From Anticarsia gemmatalis (taxonomy: Eukaryota > Arthropoda > Insecta > Lepidoptera > Erebidae), in NCBI RefSeq assembly GCF_050436995.1, contig NC_134766.1:7626001-7690000 (forward strand): a stretch of DNA of 64,000 nt, in the 5' to 3' direction. The position numbers and the translations under genes were made by a program. The notes under the pieces are model-generated. The model worked only from the letters and a program-made list of their open reading frames with translations. It did not search any database and was not told the DNA's origin. This document shows positions 23,402 to 35,600 of the stretch, in pieces (within the stretch, counting starts at the first letter, position 1; every line of letters starts with the position of its first letter).

Positions 23402-24185
23402 TGACTTATTTGTCGAGTATTGTACAAACCACGATAGTTTAAAAAATATTCATCGATATATTGGTCTCTCATAGATTAAGATTAAGACTATAATCTTCTT
23501 GCTTCATAAATGCTCATCTATAATATATTTTCTTTGAATTCAGTGCTTTAAGAGAGTTTAAGTTCACGTCCAAAGAGCCCATTTTAGTAATTATTAGGAT
23601 CCCATATTAATAGCGTCGTTTCTTGTTATATTCTTTAAAACAATCTTGTTTAGTAATATTTACAAAGGAAATAAATAATTTTGAAAGTCACTATACAGAA
23701 ATCCTTACTAAAATGTATAATAGATAAAATATTTTACACATTTTACAATCAATTTCAAAATATTTAAAAAACAAGAATGTATTTTTTAAATCAATATTAA
23801 CTGTATGTGATGCGCACATTTATATGATAAAATTATTTAATTATGTACTCAAATATTATTTATGCTTATTCAAGTTTTATTGGCACTCATTTTGCACACA
23901 TTTTTGTATAATTTATTTAGTATGTAAATATTCTGGTATCTCCATATCTATAACAGATTAAACTTTGATAAGGAATCCAAATAAAAAATGACCGTGACAA
24001 GCTTTCCTAAGCAAGGTATTAAAACAATAACAATAGTAATAAAACGAAAGCTGGTTTAAAGTGAAACTAATAGGATTATTTGAAGCAGATTATTTTCATT
24101 TTAAGCCAGTGTTTGATCACGCACTAGTTGGAAATTGAAAACTACGATTTGACATTTCTTCAAACCAATCGAATTCGTAGGATGT
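23402..24185. other. Intergenic, no gene seen
   Basis: Strongly AT-rich with no supported feature. Confidence 0.4.
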
Positions 24186-24485
24186 GATAGCCGAGTGGTA
24201 TAAGTTGACACCGCCCACTCAAGTGGTCGCAGATTTGAACCCGAGGCAACACACCAATAGACTTTTCGAAGTTATGTGTGTATCAGAAATAATTATCACA
24301 TGCTCCAACGGTGAAGGAAACCATCGTGAGGAAACCTTGCATGCCTAAAATTTGTTTAATACATTTATTGAGGGCATGCAAAGTCCCCAACCCGCACTTG
24401 GCCAGCGTGGTGGACTCAAGGCCTAACCCCTCCCTCATTACGGGAGGACACTTGCCCAGCAGTGGGACATTAATGGGTTAAATTT
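24186..24485 (+). repeat. tRNA-headed SINE, family B (full copy)
   Basis: The head has an A-box-like TAGCCGAGTGGTATAAG and a B-box-like GATTTGAACCCGAGG, as in a tRNA-derived SINE. The body runs ACACACCAAT, ATTATCACATGCTCCAACGG, GGAAACCTTGCATGCC, GCAAAGTCCCCAACCCGCAC, CTCCCTCATTACGGG and CAGCAGTGGGACATTAATGG. Other copies or fragments: 7636, 22435, 24990, 40495 and 45425. Confidence 0.8.
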
Positions 24486-25066
24486 ATTATTTATAATCGA
24501 ATTTGATTTTCGACTCGATATTGCCGGGAGTAAGCCTGCTGTATCGAGAGAAAATAAAATGCATAAAGCATTTATCATTGTGTACAGTCACGTCGCCTAT
24601 AAAACTTTATACGTTTACTCGTTCATCAATGTCACTGATTGACAACATATGACTTGTGACGTCACTGCGACAACTATGACCTTGCGAATATAGTCATAGA
24701 CTGTTCGTTTATTCGCTTCGATTCCTAATTGAGTACAAAAATGTGGTGTTCCTAAAAAGGTAAAAAACGATTTTAAAGAAATATTTTTTATTAATTTTGT
24801 AAAAAGCAAGAAAAAAAGTCCCAAACTAGGGTACACATTAATCATGTATCTTGGTCACTACAGAATTTCGTTTGATTCTGTGCAAAATTCTGGAGCGCGA
24901 AGTTATGCGTATGTCATGTATAAGAAAGAATTACGCCTAACTTAACGACGAATAAAAGTTAGCATACCTAAGAGTTCTTTAAACAGTTCTTGTGGGTAGT
25001 CAAAGTCTTGGCACTAAATTACAGTTGAGGACTCAATGCAGAATCCTCATATCTCGAGGACACCCT

Positions 25067-25149
25067 TGCCCTGCAGTGGGACAATTTAGCTTATTATTTT
25101 CTTATTCTGCATCAGAAAATAATAAGCTAAATTGTCCCACTGCAGGGCA
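25067..25149. repeat. Perfect 35-bp inverted repeat built on a family B tail
   Basis: 25067-25101 (begins TGCCCTGCAGTGGGACAATT) is the exact reverse complement of 25115-25149, with a 13-nt loop. The outer part is the family B 3' end (CAGTGGGACA), so one arm was copied from the other. The open frame at 24992-25285 crosses it and is an artefact. Confidence 0.85.
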
Positions 25150-25569
25150 CGCTATCGCATATAACCTTTGTAATCCTTTTATAATCTATTCAAAACATAA
25201 ACATTTATTATACAAACACCAAGCAATCAAATCAACAAAGCACACAATAAATTATATAAAAACCTATGTGATATTGAATACCTGATTGATCATCAAAAGA
25301 CGTCTCCATTATGAAAAGGTAATTGTATGACGACCAGTCATGTCATGTTGAATAGTAAATAAATGTTTTGTTAAGAAGTTTGTACATAAAAACCGCCAAC
25401 ATTCCGTCACATGTCGCTGATTTCATGTTGGCGACTTTAATTTCAATATTTTAGGCGATTATAGCTTGTTCTTAGTTTGCCAAACGATTAACGGGTAAAG
25501 TATTATTAGGACAGATATTCCATAGATAGGTACCTACTTAAGTAGACGATTAAAGGTATTTCAACTGAG

Positions 25570-25652
25570 CGTCTCCGTGCTTCGGAAGGCAGACAAAATT
25601 ACGGTCCCGACTGTTGTCGATTGAGATATTAGTCGTAAACCCATGTTAAAGG
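25570..25652 (-). repeat. Family D repeat, piece interrupted by the fold-back element
   Basis: Reads gcgtctccgtgcttcgga, then gactgttgtcgattgagata and ttagtcgtaaacc, parallel to 30975-31070. The match stops exactly at AAAGGT (25652), where the long inverted repeat begins. A further piece (cgggcggctcaaacaacttt) resumes at 26807. Confidence 0.72.
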
Positions 25653-25653
25653 T

Positions 25654-26125
25654 ATGCCATCAAAAACATTCTGTAAAAACCTCAAGTCTCGCCGTAAAAA
25701 GTTGTGAGATCTATATAATACCAAGTCGATTAATCTATTTAGTCTCTACTGAAAGGACATTCTGTCTTAAGTTATTACGTATGTTATTATCATGCCAATT
25801 TAAAAGAAAATACCTTTAAAATAAATAGACCGACCTGGCCATCGCATGATTTGATTATTGGTATGTATCACACTACACAGCACGACGACAAGTTAATGCT
25901 CCTGAAATGTTAATGGCGAATTTGTGTTTTCTTGCGATGACCAAGTCGATCTATTTGTTTTAAAGGTATTTTCTTTTAAATTGGCATGATAATAACATAC
26001 GTAATAACTTAAGACAGAAGATCCTTTCAGTAGAGACTAAATAGATTAATCGACTTGGTATTATATAGATCTCACAACTTTTTACGGCGAGACTTGAGGT
26101 TTTTACAGAATGTTTTTGATGGCAT
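25654..26125. mobile_element. Fold-back element, 193-bp arms, 86-bp spacer
   Basis: 25654-25846 and 25933-26125 are reverse complements of equal length with only a handful of mismatches (for example GGACATTC against GGATCTTC), most near the inner ends. No internal reading frame looks real; minus-strand open frame 25960-26187 is one arm. The outer edge abuts an interrupted family D repeat, which argues for insertion into it. The flanks show no clear target duplication, so the superfamily is unknown. A transcript would form a long dsRNA hairpin. Confidence 0.85.
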
Positions 26126-27223
26126 CTCACTTCTTTTTGTAGAGCGAACATAAGTCCAATTTGTATGGAAAGACGTTTTTTTTTCATAATTCAACATATT
26201 TTCTTTTGGGAATGTTGTTCAGTTTCATGGGCTAAACACCCTTACCCACCCTTTACCCCCTCTCGTTATGCCTCATATAGTGGGTACCTATTTACACCTA
26301 TTTATTTTATTTTCTACAGTAATAATAATTCATTAACTGCAAATGTAACCTTGTAATCTTATACATTTATATGGGATTACAAAGTTATTGTTGCAGTTGG
26401 TGTATTTAGAAAACTGGACCGAAATTAGAAAATATTAAATTTTTCCCATGATAAAGACACTAAACCCTATTTGTATTCTAAATTTTAAGCTTCTAAGTCT
26501 GCTAGAAGTACCTTAGACTTTTGATGATCGGTGAGTCAGTGAGTCAGTGAATCAGTGAGTGACAAAATTCTAAATTTTAACAAGTTGTCATTCTTAAACT
26601 ACTGGTTCAAATTGACTGAAATTTTAAATATACCGTGTTTATACAATGACTGATTAGTTGCTGAAAATCCAGGCTTCTTGTTTTATCCACAACGAAATTA
26701 TAGGGGTGTCAAAAATAGCCCGAATTGCTTCGAGAAAAGGATGTTACGGCCGTGCCGCTTTTTTTTTGCTCGACTTGCGGGGGCACTTCCGTGCCCCCAG
26801 ATTCGGGCGGCTCAAACAACTTTGACACTAGGTTGACCACAAACCATACGATAAAATGTTCATATTTAATCATGCCCTGTATAGTACCTTTTAAATTAAC
26901 TCGCCGACGTCACGTCGCCGACATATTTTGTCGGCGAGTAGGCGACTTTACTGTAGATTAAATAATAATACGGAAATTGTATGGCGACCTATTAAAGTGA
27001 TGTCAATACGTTGAATAGGTTTCGTTAGATTACCTAGGTTTTGTGCTGTAATGCCTAAGTTATATAGTGTTATTGTATAGTCGTAATTGGACTGCGGTTA
27101 GAGTGACCGTCACATGCTGATGGTTTTGACATAATAATGATGAGATTATGAAAAGGTATTTTTAACTAGTATTATATATGCTTTCGCCTTAGCGTGGATT
27201 GGATTATCCAAATTATAGACTAA
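26126..27223. other. Intergenic, repeat debris
   Basis: Holds a short GTGAGTCA tandem repeat, a hairpin GGGGGCACTTCCGTGCCCCC near 26779-26798, and a family D fragment at 26807-26860 that continues the piece cut at 25652. The open frame 26725-26961 spans these and is not a gene. Confidence 0.5.
26530..26561. repeat. GTGAGTCA octamer tandem repeat
   Basis: Four consecutive octamers, GTGAGTCA twice, then GTGAATCA and GTGAGTGA. A simple minisatellite, often found within LINE tails in moths. Confidence 0.7.
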
Positions 27224-27482
27224 CTAACTGACCCGCGCAACTTCGCTTGCGTCACATAAGAGAGAATGGGTCGAAAGGTTCCCCGTTATTGTAACATTTT
27301 TTACTACTGCTCTGCTCCTATTGGTTGTAGCGTGATGATATGTAGCCTATAGCCTTCCTCGATAATAGGGCTATCTAACACCGAAATAATTTTTCAAATC
27401 GGATCAGTAGTTACTGAGATTAGCGCGTTCAAACAAACAAACAAACAAACAAACTCTTCAGCTTTATAATATTAGTATAGAT
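27224..27482 (-). mobile_element. Helitron-like non-autonomous element, copy H6
   Basis: Minus-strand full-length copy with about five CAAA units. Its 3' end reads CTAACTGACCCGCGC, one base off the consensus. Core blocks are conserved. Confidence 0.85.
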
Positions 27483-27569
27483 AATGCCAAAAAATATAGT
27501 AAAATTAAACTTTACTGTAAAAAGATTTTAAATGCTATTGATGTTATAAATGAGAAAGTTTGTGTGGAT

Positions 27570-27745
27570 GGACGTGTGTATGGAAGTATGTATGTATATT
27601 TGTTACTCTTTCACGAAAAAACTACTGGACGCATTTTCATTCTATTTGGTACACTGAGATCTTATAATCTGGATTAACACATAAGATACTTTTTACAACA
27701 GAAAATCTTTTCACGCGGACGATGTCGCTCGCAGAAGCGAGTATT
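27570..27745 (-). repeat. LINE-tail-like repeat
   Basis: Carries 'ttgttactctttcacg', 'aaaaactactggacgcattt', 'ctggattaacacataagata' and 'cttttcacgcggacgatgtc'. The same order recurs at 30285-30450 and, reversed and diverged, at 5165-5325 and 56160-56390. Confidence 0.6.
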
Positions 27746-28106
27746 TCTATAAAAATACTGGAAAATATTTAAATATTCCGATAAGGCAATAAATTAGGTT
27801 CCAATCTAGTTTCAGTGTAAAGTTATAATTAAATAATAAATTAAAAACTGTATTAAAATGTCTTCGGTTTTGTTATTAAAAAAACTCATTCATTTATTAT
27901 TATCATAGACTATTAAAACTAAATTATATCAGAAAAGGAAGTTTATTTATTAAATTAATTCAAAATTATGTCATCGTGTTACAATTCTAGATCATTTAGA
28001 AATAATAAATAATATGTTAAGAGCTTTTATGTGTCACAGTTTTAATCGAAAATCTAGTCTTTTAAAGATAATAAATACTATTATTTTGCTATGTCTCGTT
28101 CTAAAA

Positions 28107-28348
28107 TCTATACTAATATTATAAAGCTGAAGAGTTTGTTTTTTGTTTGAGCGCGCTAATCTCAGGAACTACTGATCCGATTTGAAAAATTATTTCAGTA
28201 TTAGATAACCCATTTATCGAGAAAGGCTATAAATCATCACGCTACAACCAATAGGAGCCGAGTACCAGTAAAAAATGTTACAAAAACGGGGAAAATTATG
28301 ACCCATTCTCTCTTATGTGACGCAAGCAAAGTTGCGCGGGTCAGCCAG
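28107..28348 (+). mobile_element. Helitron-like non-autonomous element, copy H7
   Basis: Plus-strand copy with the standard start and a microsatellite reduced to TTTGTTTTTTGTTTG. The end is CAGCCAGT instead of CAGCTAGT. Confidence 0.84.
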
Positions 28349-28836
28349 TAAAGAAATAGCACTCTAAGAAAATAATTGGTAAAACAATTCGTTTCACACA
28401 AAAATGTATTTACTTCAGTTTTATTTCAAACAAACCTACCGTGACATTCGAAAAGCTAAATCTAGACTTTAGACCCTCGGTCACTGACCTAGGTTTTTTG
28501 CTAGACTTTTAGATAAAAGATATATTATTCAGCCATTCTTTGTGCTATTTACGGAAGCGTTAAAATATATTGTTATTTTATGTATTTGATACAAAAGATG
28601 TTTAGACTGTAATTTCGACACGGATTTTGGAAATGGCAGGTTATGATAATATTAGCTGGCTTTTGAGTGTTATTTTCTTTGGAAATTTACTTCAGATTTA
28701 TTTTTTGAAATTATTTTTAAGTTAAAGTCCCCAACTCGGACTTGGCCCGCGTCTCCTTCTGGAACGAGATAGAGGTTTTAAGACCATCCCGCTAGCCAAG
28801 CGCGAGAGACGTAAACCTACTAAAATAGTTCTTGTC

Positions 28837-28962
28837 TTAATGTATAATAGAATACGGGAATTAACACGAACACGCATTTTACCTTAAAATGCCTAACGTT
28901 TCGGCGCAGGTTGCACTCGCCGTGGTCGCAGGCTGACTGGCCCGTATTCTATTATACATTAA
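28837..28962. mobile_element. 126-bp element with 22-bp perfect terminal inverted repeats
   Basis: TTAATGTATAATAGAATACG then GG at 28837-28858 pairs exactly with 28941-28962. Between them is the conserved segment ccttaaaatgcctaacgttt, cggcgcaggttgcactcgcc, whose CGCCG/CGGCG and GCATTTTA/TAAAATGC blocks can pair. The inner segment and right end recur at 30740-30880, and the right end alone inside 45646-45723. Classification is uncertain. Confidence 0.65.
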
Positions 28963-29412
28963 ACATGCAACGCGAGAGTTTAAAAGTTATGAGTTCTTGT
29001 CAAAAAACTATGTATGGCCGTCGAAAATTTAGGTAAGCCATTTGACTAATTAGCACTACATACAATCTAATGCATTCTGCACATCATAATGAACGTTGCT
29101 ACCATTAGATCTATTACCACTAGTGACGTCATTGTCTATCTGTCGGTCATGTTTCATCTTCAGAACCTTGGTGAGTTCCTTGAAGTAATTAGTGGAGCCA
29201 TCATTAGCAGTTCCCAGGGTGATTGAGTTTAATACTCGTTTATCATCGTTTCTAACGACAATCTGGGAGGGTTTGGAAATTTTTTAACTAGGTTTTTTAG
29301 ACATAGTAGATACATAAACACTTGTAACATGTTTTTTTCCCAAGTTCATACAGAGACTAAAGAACGGCATTATGCATAAAGCTGCCACGGCAGTGGTTAG
29401 TAAGAGCCGCGA

Positions 29413-29516
29413 GCCCTGCCTCACTAGGACGCCAGGACGCCACATACATTTCAATATTAACTGCTTGGATACGTAGCCAGCGACGCCGCCATGGCGTCCT
29501 AGTGAGACATGGCTCT
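29413..29516. repeat. Imperfect inverted repeat
   Basis: CTCACTAGGACGCC at 29420-29433 pairs exactly with 29493-29506, and pairing continues more weakly outward (AGAGCC with GGCTCT). Probably the ends of a small MITE; no target duplication could be fixed. Confidence 0.6.
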
Positions 29517-30739
29517 AACATGTATCCTTCAAATTAAATAGTGGCTTTGTAATCTCTTTACCCATAAATTTAAGGATAGCTTAATACAAATAGGGCAGAT
29601 ATAATAATCAGTTCATATTTGTACTTAACTTGCTAATTATCATGACATTTGATCACTTTGGACAAAGATCTCATCAAGATATTTTTCTTTGCTGTTAAAT
29701 GTAGTTGCTGATGTATCTATAAATGTATTAAGTAATATAAGTTTACTTATGTATGCACTAGTGAAAGAGAATTCTAGAATTAAAGTTACTCAATAATAGT
29801 TCCTTCAAAAGCATTCTTTAGTTCTTATTTTCGTAGTAATAAGATATTCAGATAAGCATCCATATCTGGACTGAGTTAAAAATTGTTCACGTCACATATA
29901 AATAAATGCGACTGGTTTATACCTATGTTTACAATGTATAATACATTGCACGCGGAAGACATTTCGAGACGTCATATAAATATTATCATAATCCCACACT
30001 TAATTGATTATGAAATGCTCTAATAATAATAATAATTTAAACTACATAGTTGTAGGCAATCGCTTCCTCATTCTATTTACAATACTAGATACTACCCACG
30101 GATTTGTTTGATCAAAAATACAATAACTACTGTCACATGTCCACTTCGATTATTCTTTCTGGTAAATGATTGTACTATATTATACTCTATCGCTTCAGGT
30201 TTTATGGGCTACCGCTAAAGCTGCCTCATATAATTTTGTAAATCTTACTTATATTATTTTACTAGTAATATTTCAAATGCAAAAGGTTGTGGAGTTTGAC
30301 GTATGTTAGTTACTCTTTCAAGAAACTCCAAAAAACGACTGGAAAGATTTTCATAAAATCCGGTAGGTACACAAACAGTCTATGACCGGGTGTAACACAT
30401 GAGATACTTTTCATCCCGGGAAATCTTTTCATGCAGACTAAGTGCCGGCAAAACTAGTAACTAATATTTGTAGTTTATATAATAAATACGGCACATACAA
30501 AACATGGTGGAATACTTTACATAAATCTTATTTAGAAATAAATCGATAAAAAATAATTGACACTCTCATTCAAGTTTCCTTCTGTTCGACGCATCATTAG
30601 TTTTGTTAATAGTTTGTAGGAGGATGTCGATTAAAGGAAGCGAACAAGACTTTAGGCTATCAGAAATCATAGGCCGGTCCATCAATTGTTAGTAGACATT
30701 AATTAAGACCATATGAAATTGATAGCAAGAAACAAAAAC

Positions 30740-30880
30740 GCGAACACGCATTTTACCTTAAAATGCCTAACGTTTCGGCGCAAGTTGCACTCGCCGTGGT
30801 CCCAGGCTGACCAGTCCAGTTAATTCCCGTATTCTATTATACATTAAACATGCAACGCGAGAGTTTAAAAGTTATGAAAA
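30740..30880. repeat. Second copy of the 28837 element, without its left terminus
   Basis: Shares gaacacgcattttacctta, aaatgcctaacgtttcggcg and cccgtattctattatacatt with the first copy, in the same orientation, then continues aaacatgcaacgcgagagtt as there. The left 22-bp inverted repeat is absent, so the shared unit is larger than the inverted-repeat-bounded part. Confidence 0.75.
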
Positions 30881-30974
30881 AACAAAAACGTTATATTCAT
30901 TTATTTTTTTGGAGGGTTAAGCAAAACCTTGGCGCGGTCTTTTATAGATTAGCGACGAATGTATTTGAACTCGA

Positions 30975-31115
30975 CGTCTCCGTGCTTCGGAGGGCACGTA
31001 GCAGTCAGTCCCGGTTGTTGTCAATTAAGATAACAGTCGTTAAATCACGTCAAAGGTCTTCGGGCGGTCTGAACAACTTTGACACTAGGTTGACCACTAA
31101 CCATACGATAAAACA
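30975..31115 (-). repeat. Family D repeat
   Basis: Reads gacgtctccgtgcttcggag, cccggttgttgtcaattaag, ataacagtcgttaaatcacg and gacactaggttgaccactaa, the reverse of the copy at 48625-48780. The open frame at 30850-31119 is built from this and the neighbouring repeat. Confidence 0.75.
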
Positions 31116-32692
31116 GTAAATAAAGATAACCTAGATTAACATATAGGATACATATTACGTTTTGAAATCTTTCACTTGAAAGAAGTCGCGGGCTGAAGGC
31201 TATTTTCTTAAAAAGTAGTCTATATAGTCTAATTCAAAGTGCGATATAATACCTAAGTACATTAATTGAATGCAAATATGAGATATAAAATAAGATGTAT
31301 TACGTCTTTTTCACACCTTGAGAGACCATTAATAAATTGAAGAACAATGATATCAATGAACACATACCACTGAATCATTGATCATTCTTCAATTATCGCC
31401 GTATTCGGAGTTCGCAAGAGCTGTGTCAATAATAGGCATATAAATAAGTGTCGCTGGATGTTTAGAAACTAGTGGTTTACTGAAGTTTACAAATGAGAAG
31501 TATATTAAAACAAGAACTAATAGTAATATTATTGAACTTATGTTTTCAAAACAAAACATTCTGAAACCCTATTTCCTTATTTTTTTTATAATTAAATTAA
31601 AGATTTTAATGTTCATGTAGATTATGCCACAATTTGAACAAGATGAGGTTTTTTATGTTTGGGTATTTGGCTGAAACATTTCGACAGCAATATTAAGATA
31701 ATATACGCCATTTTTCGACACATGGAACTATAATATGAGGCATACTCATCCGACGCCGCCTGTTTTATACGAAATTTAAATATATTAAAATCAAAAGCAT
31801 AAAATTTTATATATTTAAATCTTTTTTCATTACTCAGATCTGGGACACAGCTGGGCAAAGGCTTAGATTTCTAGTCCCTTCAGTCGTTCGTACCATCTGG
31901 CCGACCATCTACTTTATCATTAATTTGTAAGATTATCAAACTTCTAAATTCCTAATCTCCCTACAGCACATTGATAAACAAACGCCTACAAAACAATATA
32001 TCGTCATAATCTAGCCGGCCTCGTCTTCAGGCCGTATCTCATGACATCGAGGCAATGTATTGAATGACGCTACACTACATCTTATGATTTACTTTATAGT
32101 ACATTGAAGGTCTTCTCCAAGTCATTCATCATTCAGCTGCTAGATTGTTTTGTTTAGGTTAATGAGCTTTTTGAAAATTAAGAATATGGCTTGCTCTTAT
32201 TTAAAAACTTATTTAAACTTAACTTAATACATTTTGTCAGAGGTGATAAAGCTTTTTAAGAATTTAATAGGACTTCCAAAATGAAAGTTTTGAATTTTGT
32301 TTTTGGTTACTATGTCTTATTATGCCAGATTCACCAACTAGACATTCGTTGTGAACTTAAACTACCAAATGTATGGTTAACTTACTACTATTTCAATGTC
32401 AGGCGATAATACACAAAATTAAAACTGCTAATTTTTACCTATCACGTTGAATAAATTGCGGACTGTTATTACGTGCACTTCCTAAATCCCTATGACACAA
32501 GACCTCAGAGCGAGAATTGAGTGAAACTATGAAAAATAACAGATCAATCTATATAACCGAACTTCGTGTTGTTGTATATAAGTTTCCATAAATTTCCTAC
32601 GACAAAATATCAAATCTTAATTCAAGAATTGTGAGAACGCAAAATAATATTTTCTTTTTATCTCCACCTAACAAATAAATCTTCTTCCACAG
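31116..32692. other. AT-rich sequence upstream of the first visible TINAG-like exon
   Basis: No exon found. If the gene's missing 5' exons lie before the window, this is intron. The final bases before 32693 form a pyrimidine-rich acceptor (cttcttccacag). Confidence 0.5.
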
Positions 32693-35600
32693 TGAATGTG
32701 TCCTCGAAGACGGCATCACTCGCTGGAGCTGCAGCCAGGAGGCTTGCATCATTGATGGTGAGGTCATCAGCCGCGTCAACCAGGACCCTCGCCTCGGATG
32801 GAGAGCATACAACTACACGCAGTTCTACGGCAAGAAGCTCACTGATGGACTTATTTATAAACTTGGTAAGTGGAAAGAATAAGACTATTTTATTAGCTAG
32901 CTTGAAACGTCGTTGCACAAGGATTTCAAGCCGAGTGAGTGAGTTCCGTCCGTGAGTTTCTTGTCGTTTCTTCTCACGAGTAACAGCTTTTCCGAAACGG
33001 TGGTAGATAAAAAGTACTATGATGATTTCTAATACTTGTTAAAAGTTTATGAAATAAAGCATATTAGATTTTGGCTTCATAGAATGACTGGGCACTGGGC
33101 AGACTTTACTAACTTTATTTTGGAAATATTCATTATCATTATTTGTGATCATTATAAATCGTGCATGCCAAGGCCTTCTTCTGTCGAACTATAGTAAAAA
33201 ACATTTTGTGCAACTAAATATTAGCGTAGCTGGAAAACCATATTTATTCAAAAAACTGTGTACTGAGCCAAAAATATAAGAAAACATTTCGAGGGATTTT
33301 TAAATCACTATTTATATATTTCTTAATCAAGTAGAACACAAGCAAAACATGGACACACTACACCATTCAAACCATCTACTTGCAACTTTTACCATTCAAA
33401 CGCGTCGATTGTCCTGAGACTAAAGCCTCAGGCTGTATTCTAGATCTCATTGTTAGATGCACTTTCACCTAGGCTGAATAGAAATGATCTAGATTGTACC
33501 ACTTTCGTACTGATATATACTACGACTAGCTGACCCGCGCAACTTCGCTTGCGTCACAAAATTTTCCCCGTTTTTGTAACATTTTGCACTGGTACTCTGC
33601 CCCTATTGGTCGTAGCGTGATGATATGTAGCCTAAAGCCTTCCTCGATAAATTTACTATCCAACACTAAAATAATTTTTCAAATCGGACCAGTAGTTCTT
33701 GAGATTAGCGCGTTCAAACAAACAAACTCTTCAGCTTTATAATATTAGTATAGATATGATTCACTCATAAACATAATATAAAGGTTTCGTAACATTACAC
33801 ATAAGAAAGACAGATTTTTCATAATTCTCTGGCAACGATTGCTTGTATTCTAAGTTCTGCCACTGAAGTTAAAGGAAAAACAAATATTTACCCAAATCTC
33901 GAATAAGTGTTAGATAGCCCATTTATTGAGGAAGGCTATAGGCTACATATCATCACGCTACGACCAATAGGAGCAGAGTACCAGTAAAAAATGTTACAAA
34001 AACGGGGAAAAATTTGACCAATTCTCTCTTATGTGCAAGCGAAGTTGCGCGGGTCAGCTAGTAAGATATAAGGTTCTTAGTTGACGTAACTATTTACTAA
34101 ATTATTCCATTATTCTTAATCTCCAATACAATTTAACGGTTATTTATGTGATTTAATATGAATAAGCTCGAAAATACCAATGAACTAAGGTCACACCGAG
34201 GCGCCATCTTAAAACATGCAAATCGTTCCCTTTTATAGACGTTACATAAATATTATCTTTATTACTATTTAGTTTGACATAATGATTTATATTATAAGTT
34301 AAAATTCGTGACTTATTTAAGTCCATATCCATTAGTATATTGTTGAAATATAATATATGAATTAAAATGTTTTCTACTTTTTAACGTAACTTTTCTTTTT
34401 ACGTAGATCGGGCACCATAGTACAGTGAGAAGAACTACATTAATTGAACTGGTTATTACCCGGGTTATTAATTTCGAAATTAAAATAATGGTTACTACCC
34501 GAGGTTTGATTCCTACTTCGAAGGGGACAAAAATATAATTATTTGGAGACTTAAAAAAATATTGTATCTAGTTCCCTCGCCTGTCTGTTTGCTAAAGTCC
34601 AATACCATATTGTCTTTTCTCATCATTAATTAATTCTTTAAAAGAATCACAAGTTTGTAATTAACTACATTTACCCACAAAATAAGAAGATAAACAAATA
34701 ATCAAAAAGGTATTTATTATAACGACCTCATAAAGCACTTAAAATGCACATCACATTAAATAACCAAATAAATAATTTATCTCTCATAAACGCATCATAT
34801 AAATCTATTCAGCAATGTATGTAAATTAAACTGATTTATTAGTGTAATTTTCAACCTTATTGCTAAGGTAATAGAAGTTATGTCTGCGGTTAAATTGACG
34901 AATGAAGTGCATTGAATACGGGAAAGTCGGTCACGATGACCAATTTAGTTGGTTGAAATTCTTAAGAAATATTTTCTATTCTTGTAAAGGACTGATGGCT
35001 TTATTATGATATCACAGTTGTTATAGTTTTAAGTATTTATTTTATTTATTTTGTACAAATAAACATTATAATTAGTGTTCATTGCAAGTATTGATGCCTC
35101 CGTGGCGCAGTGGTTTAGGTCAGGGTTCGATTCCCACACGGGACAATTATTTGTGCGATCCACAAATATTTGTTTCAATCTGGTTGTGCTTTGTGTCCGT
35201 TGCTTGTATGTTTGTAAAAGTCCCCGCGACACAAGAGCAATTCTTAGTGCGGGAGTTGCCAAAAAAAAAAGAGAAAAAGAAAGAAAGAGAAAAGAGAGTA
35301 AACTCACCAAACTTTGACGTTTGATGGCGAGAAGTGCACTTTTACGAAAATAATAACGTAACAATAAGAGTAAGTTGTAAGTCATAAGTGTAGATGTATG
35401 TATGGAAATGCTGTGGTGGTCTTATGTTATAGGGGACGAGTCATTCGAGCACGTTACTATGGGCTAGTAGGTATTCAGGAACATACTAATACCAATTACC
35501 GTACTTTTTGCCCAACGCGGGAATCGGACCCGAGACCTCGTAATCAGCATTCTATTTATTTAGAAACATGGGTGTTAATTATACACTTTTGCCTACACCT

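Noticed and set aside
32597..32955. Open frames of 71-87 codons on both strands over the first TINAG-like exon
   Set aside because: Shadows of the real exon; only the frame giving RAYNYTQFYGKKL fits the family and the splice sites.
35029..35385. 118-codon minus-strand open frame
   Set aside because: Lies across a family A SINE and its A/G-rich tail; the same peptide pieces appear at other SINE copies.
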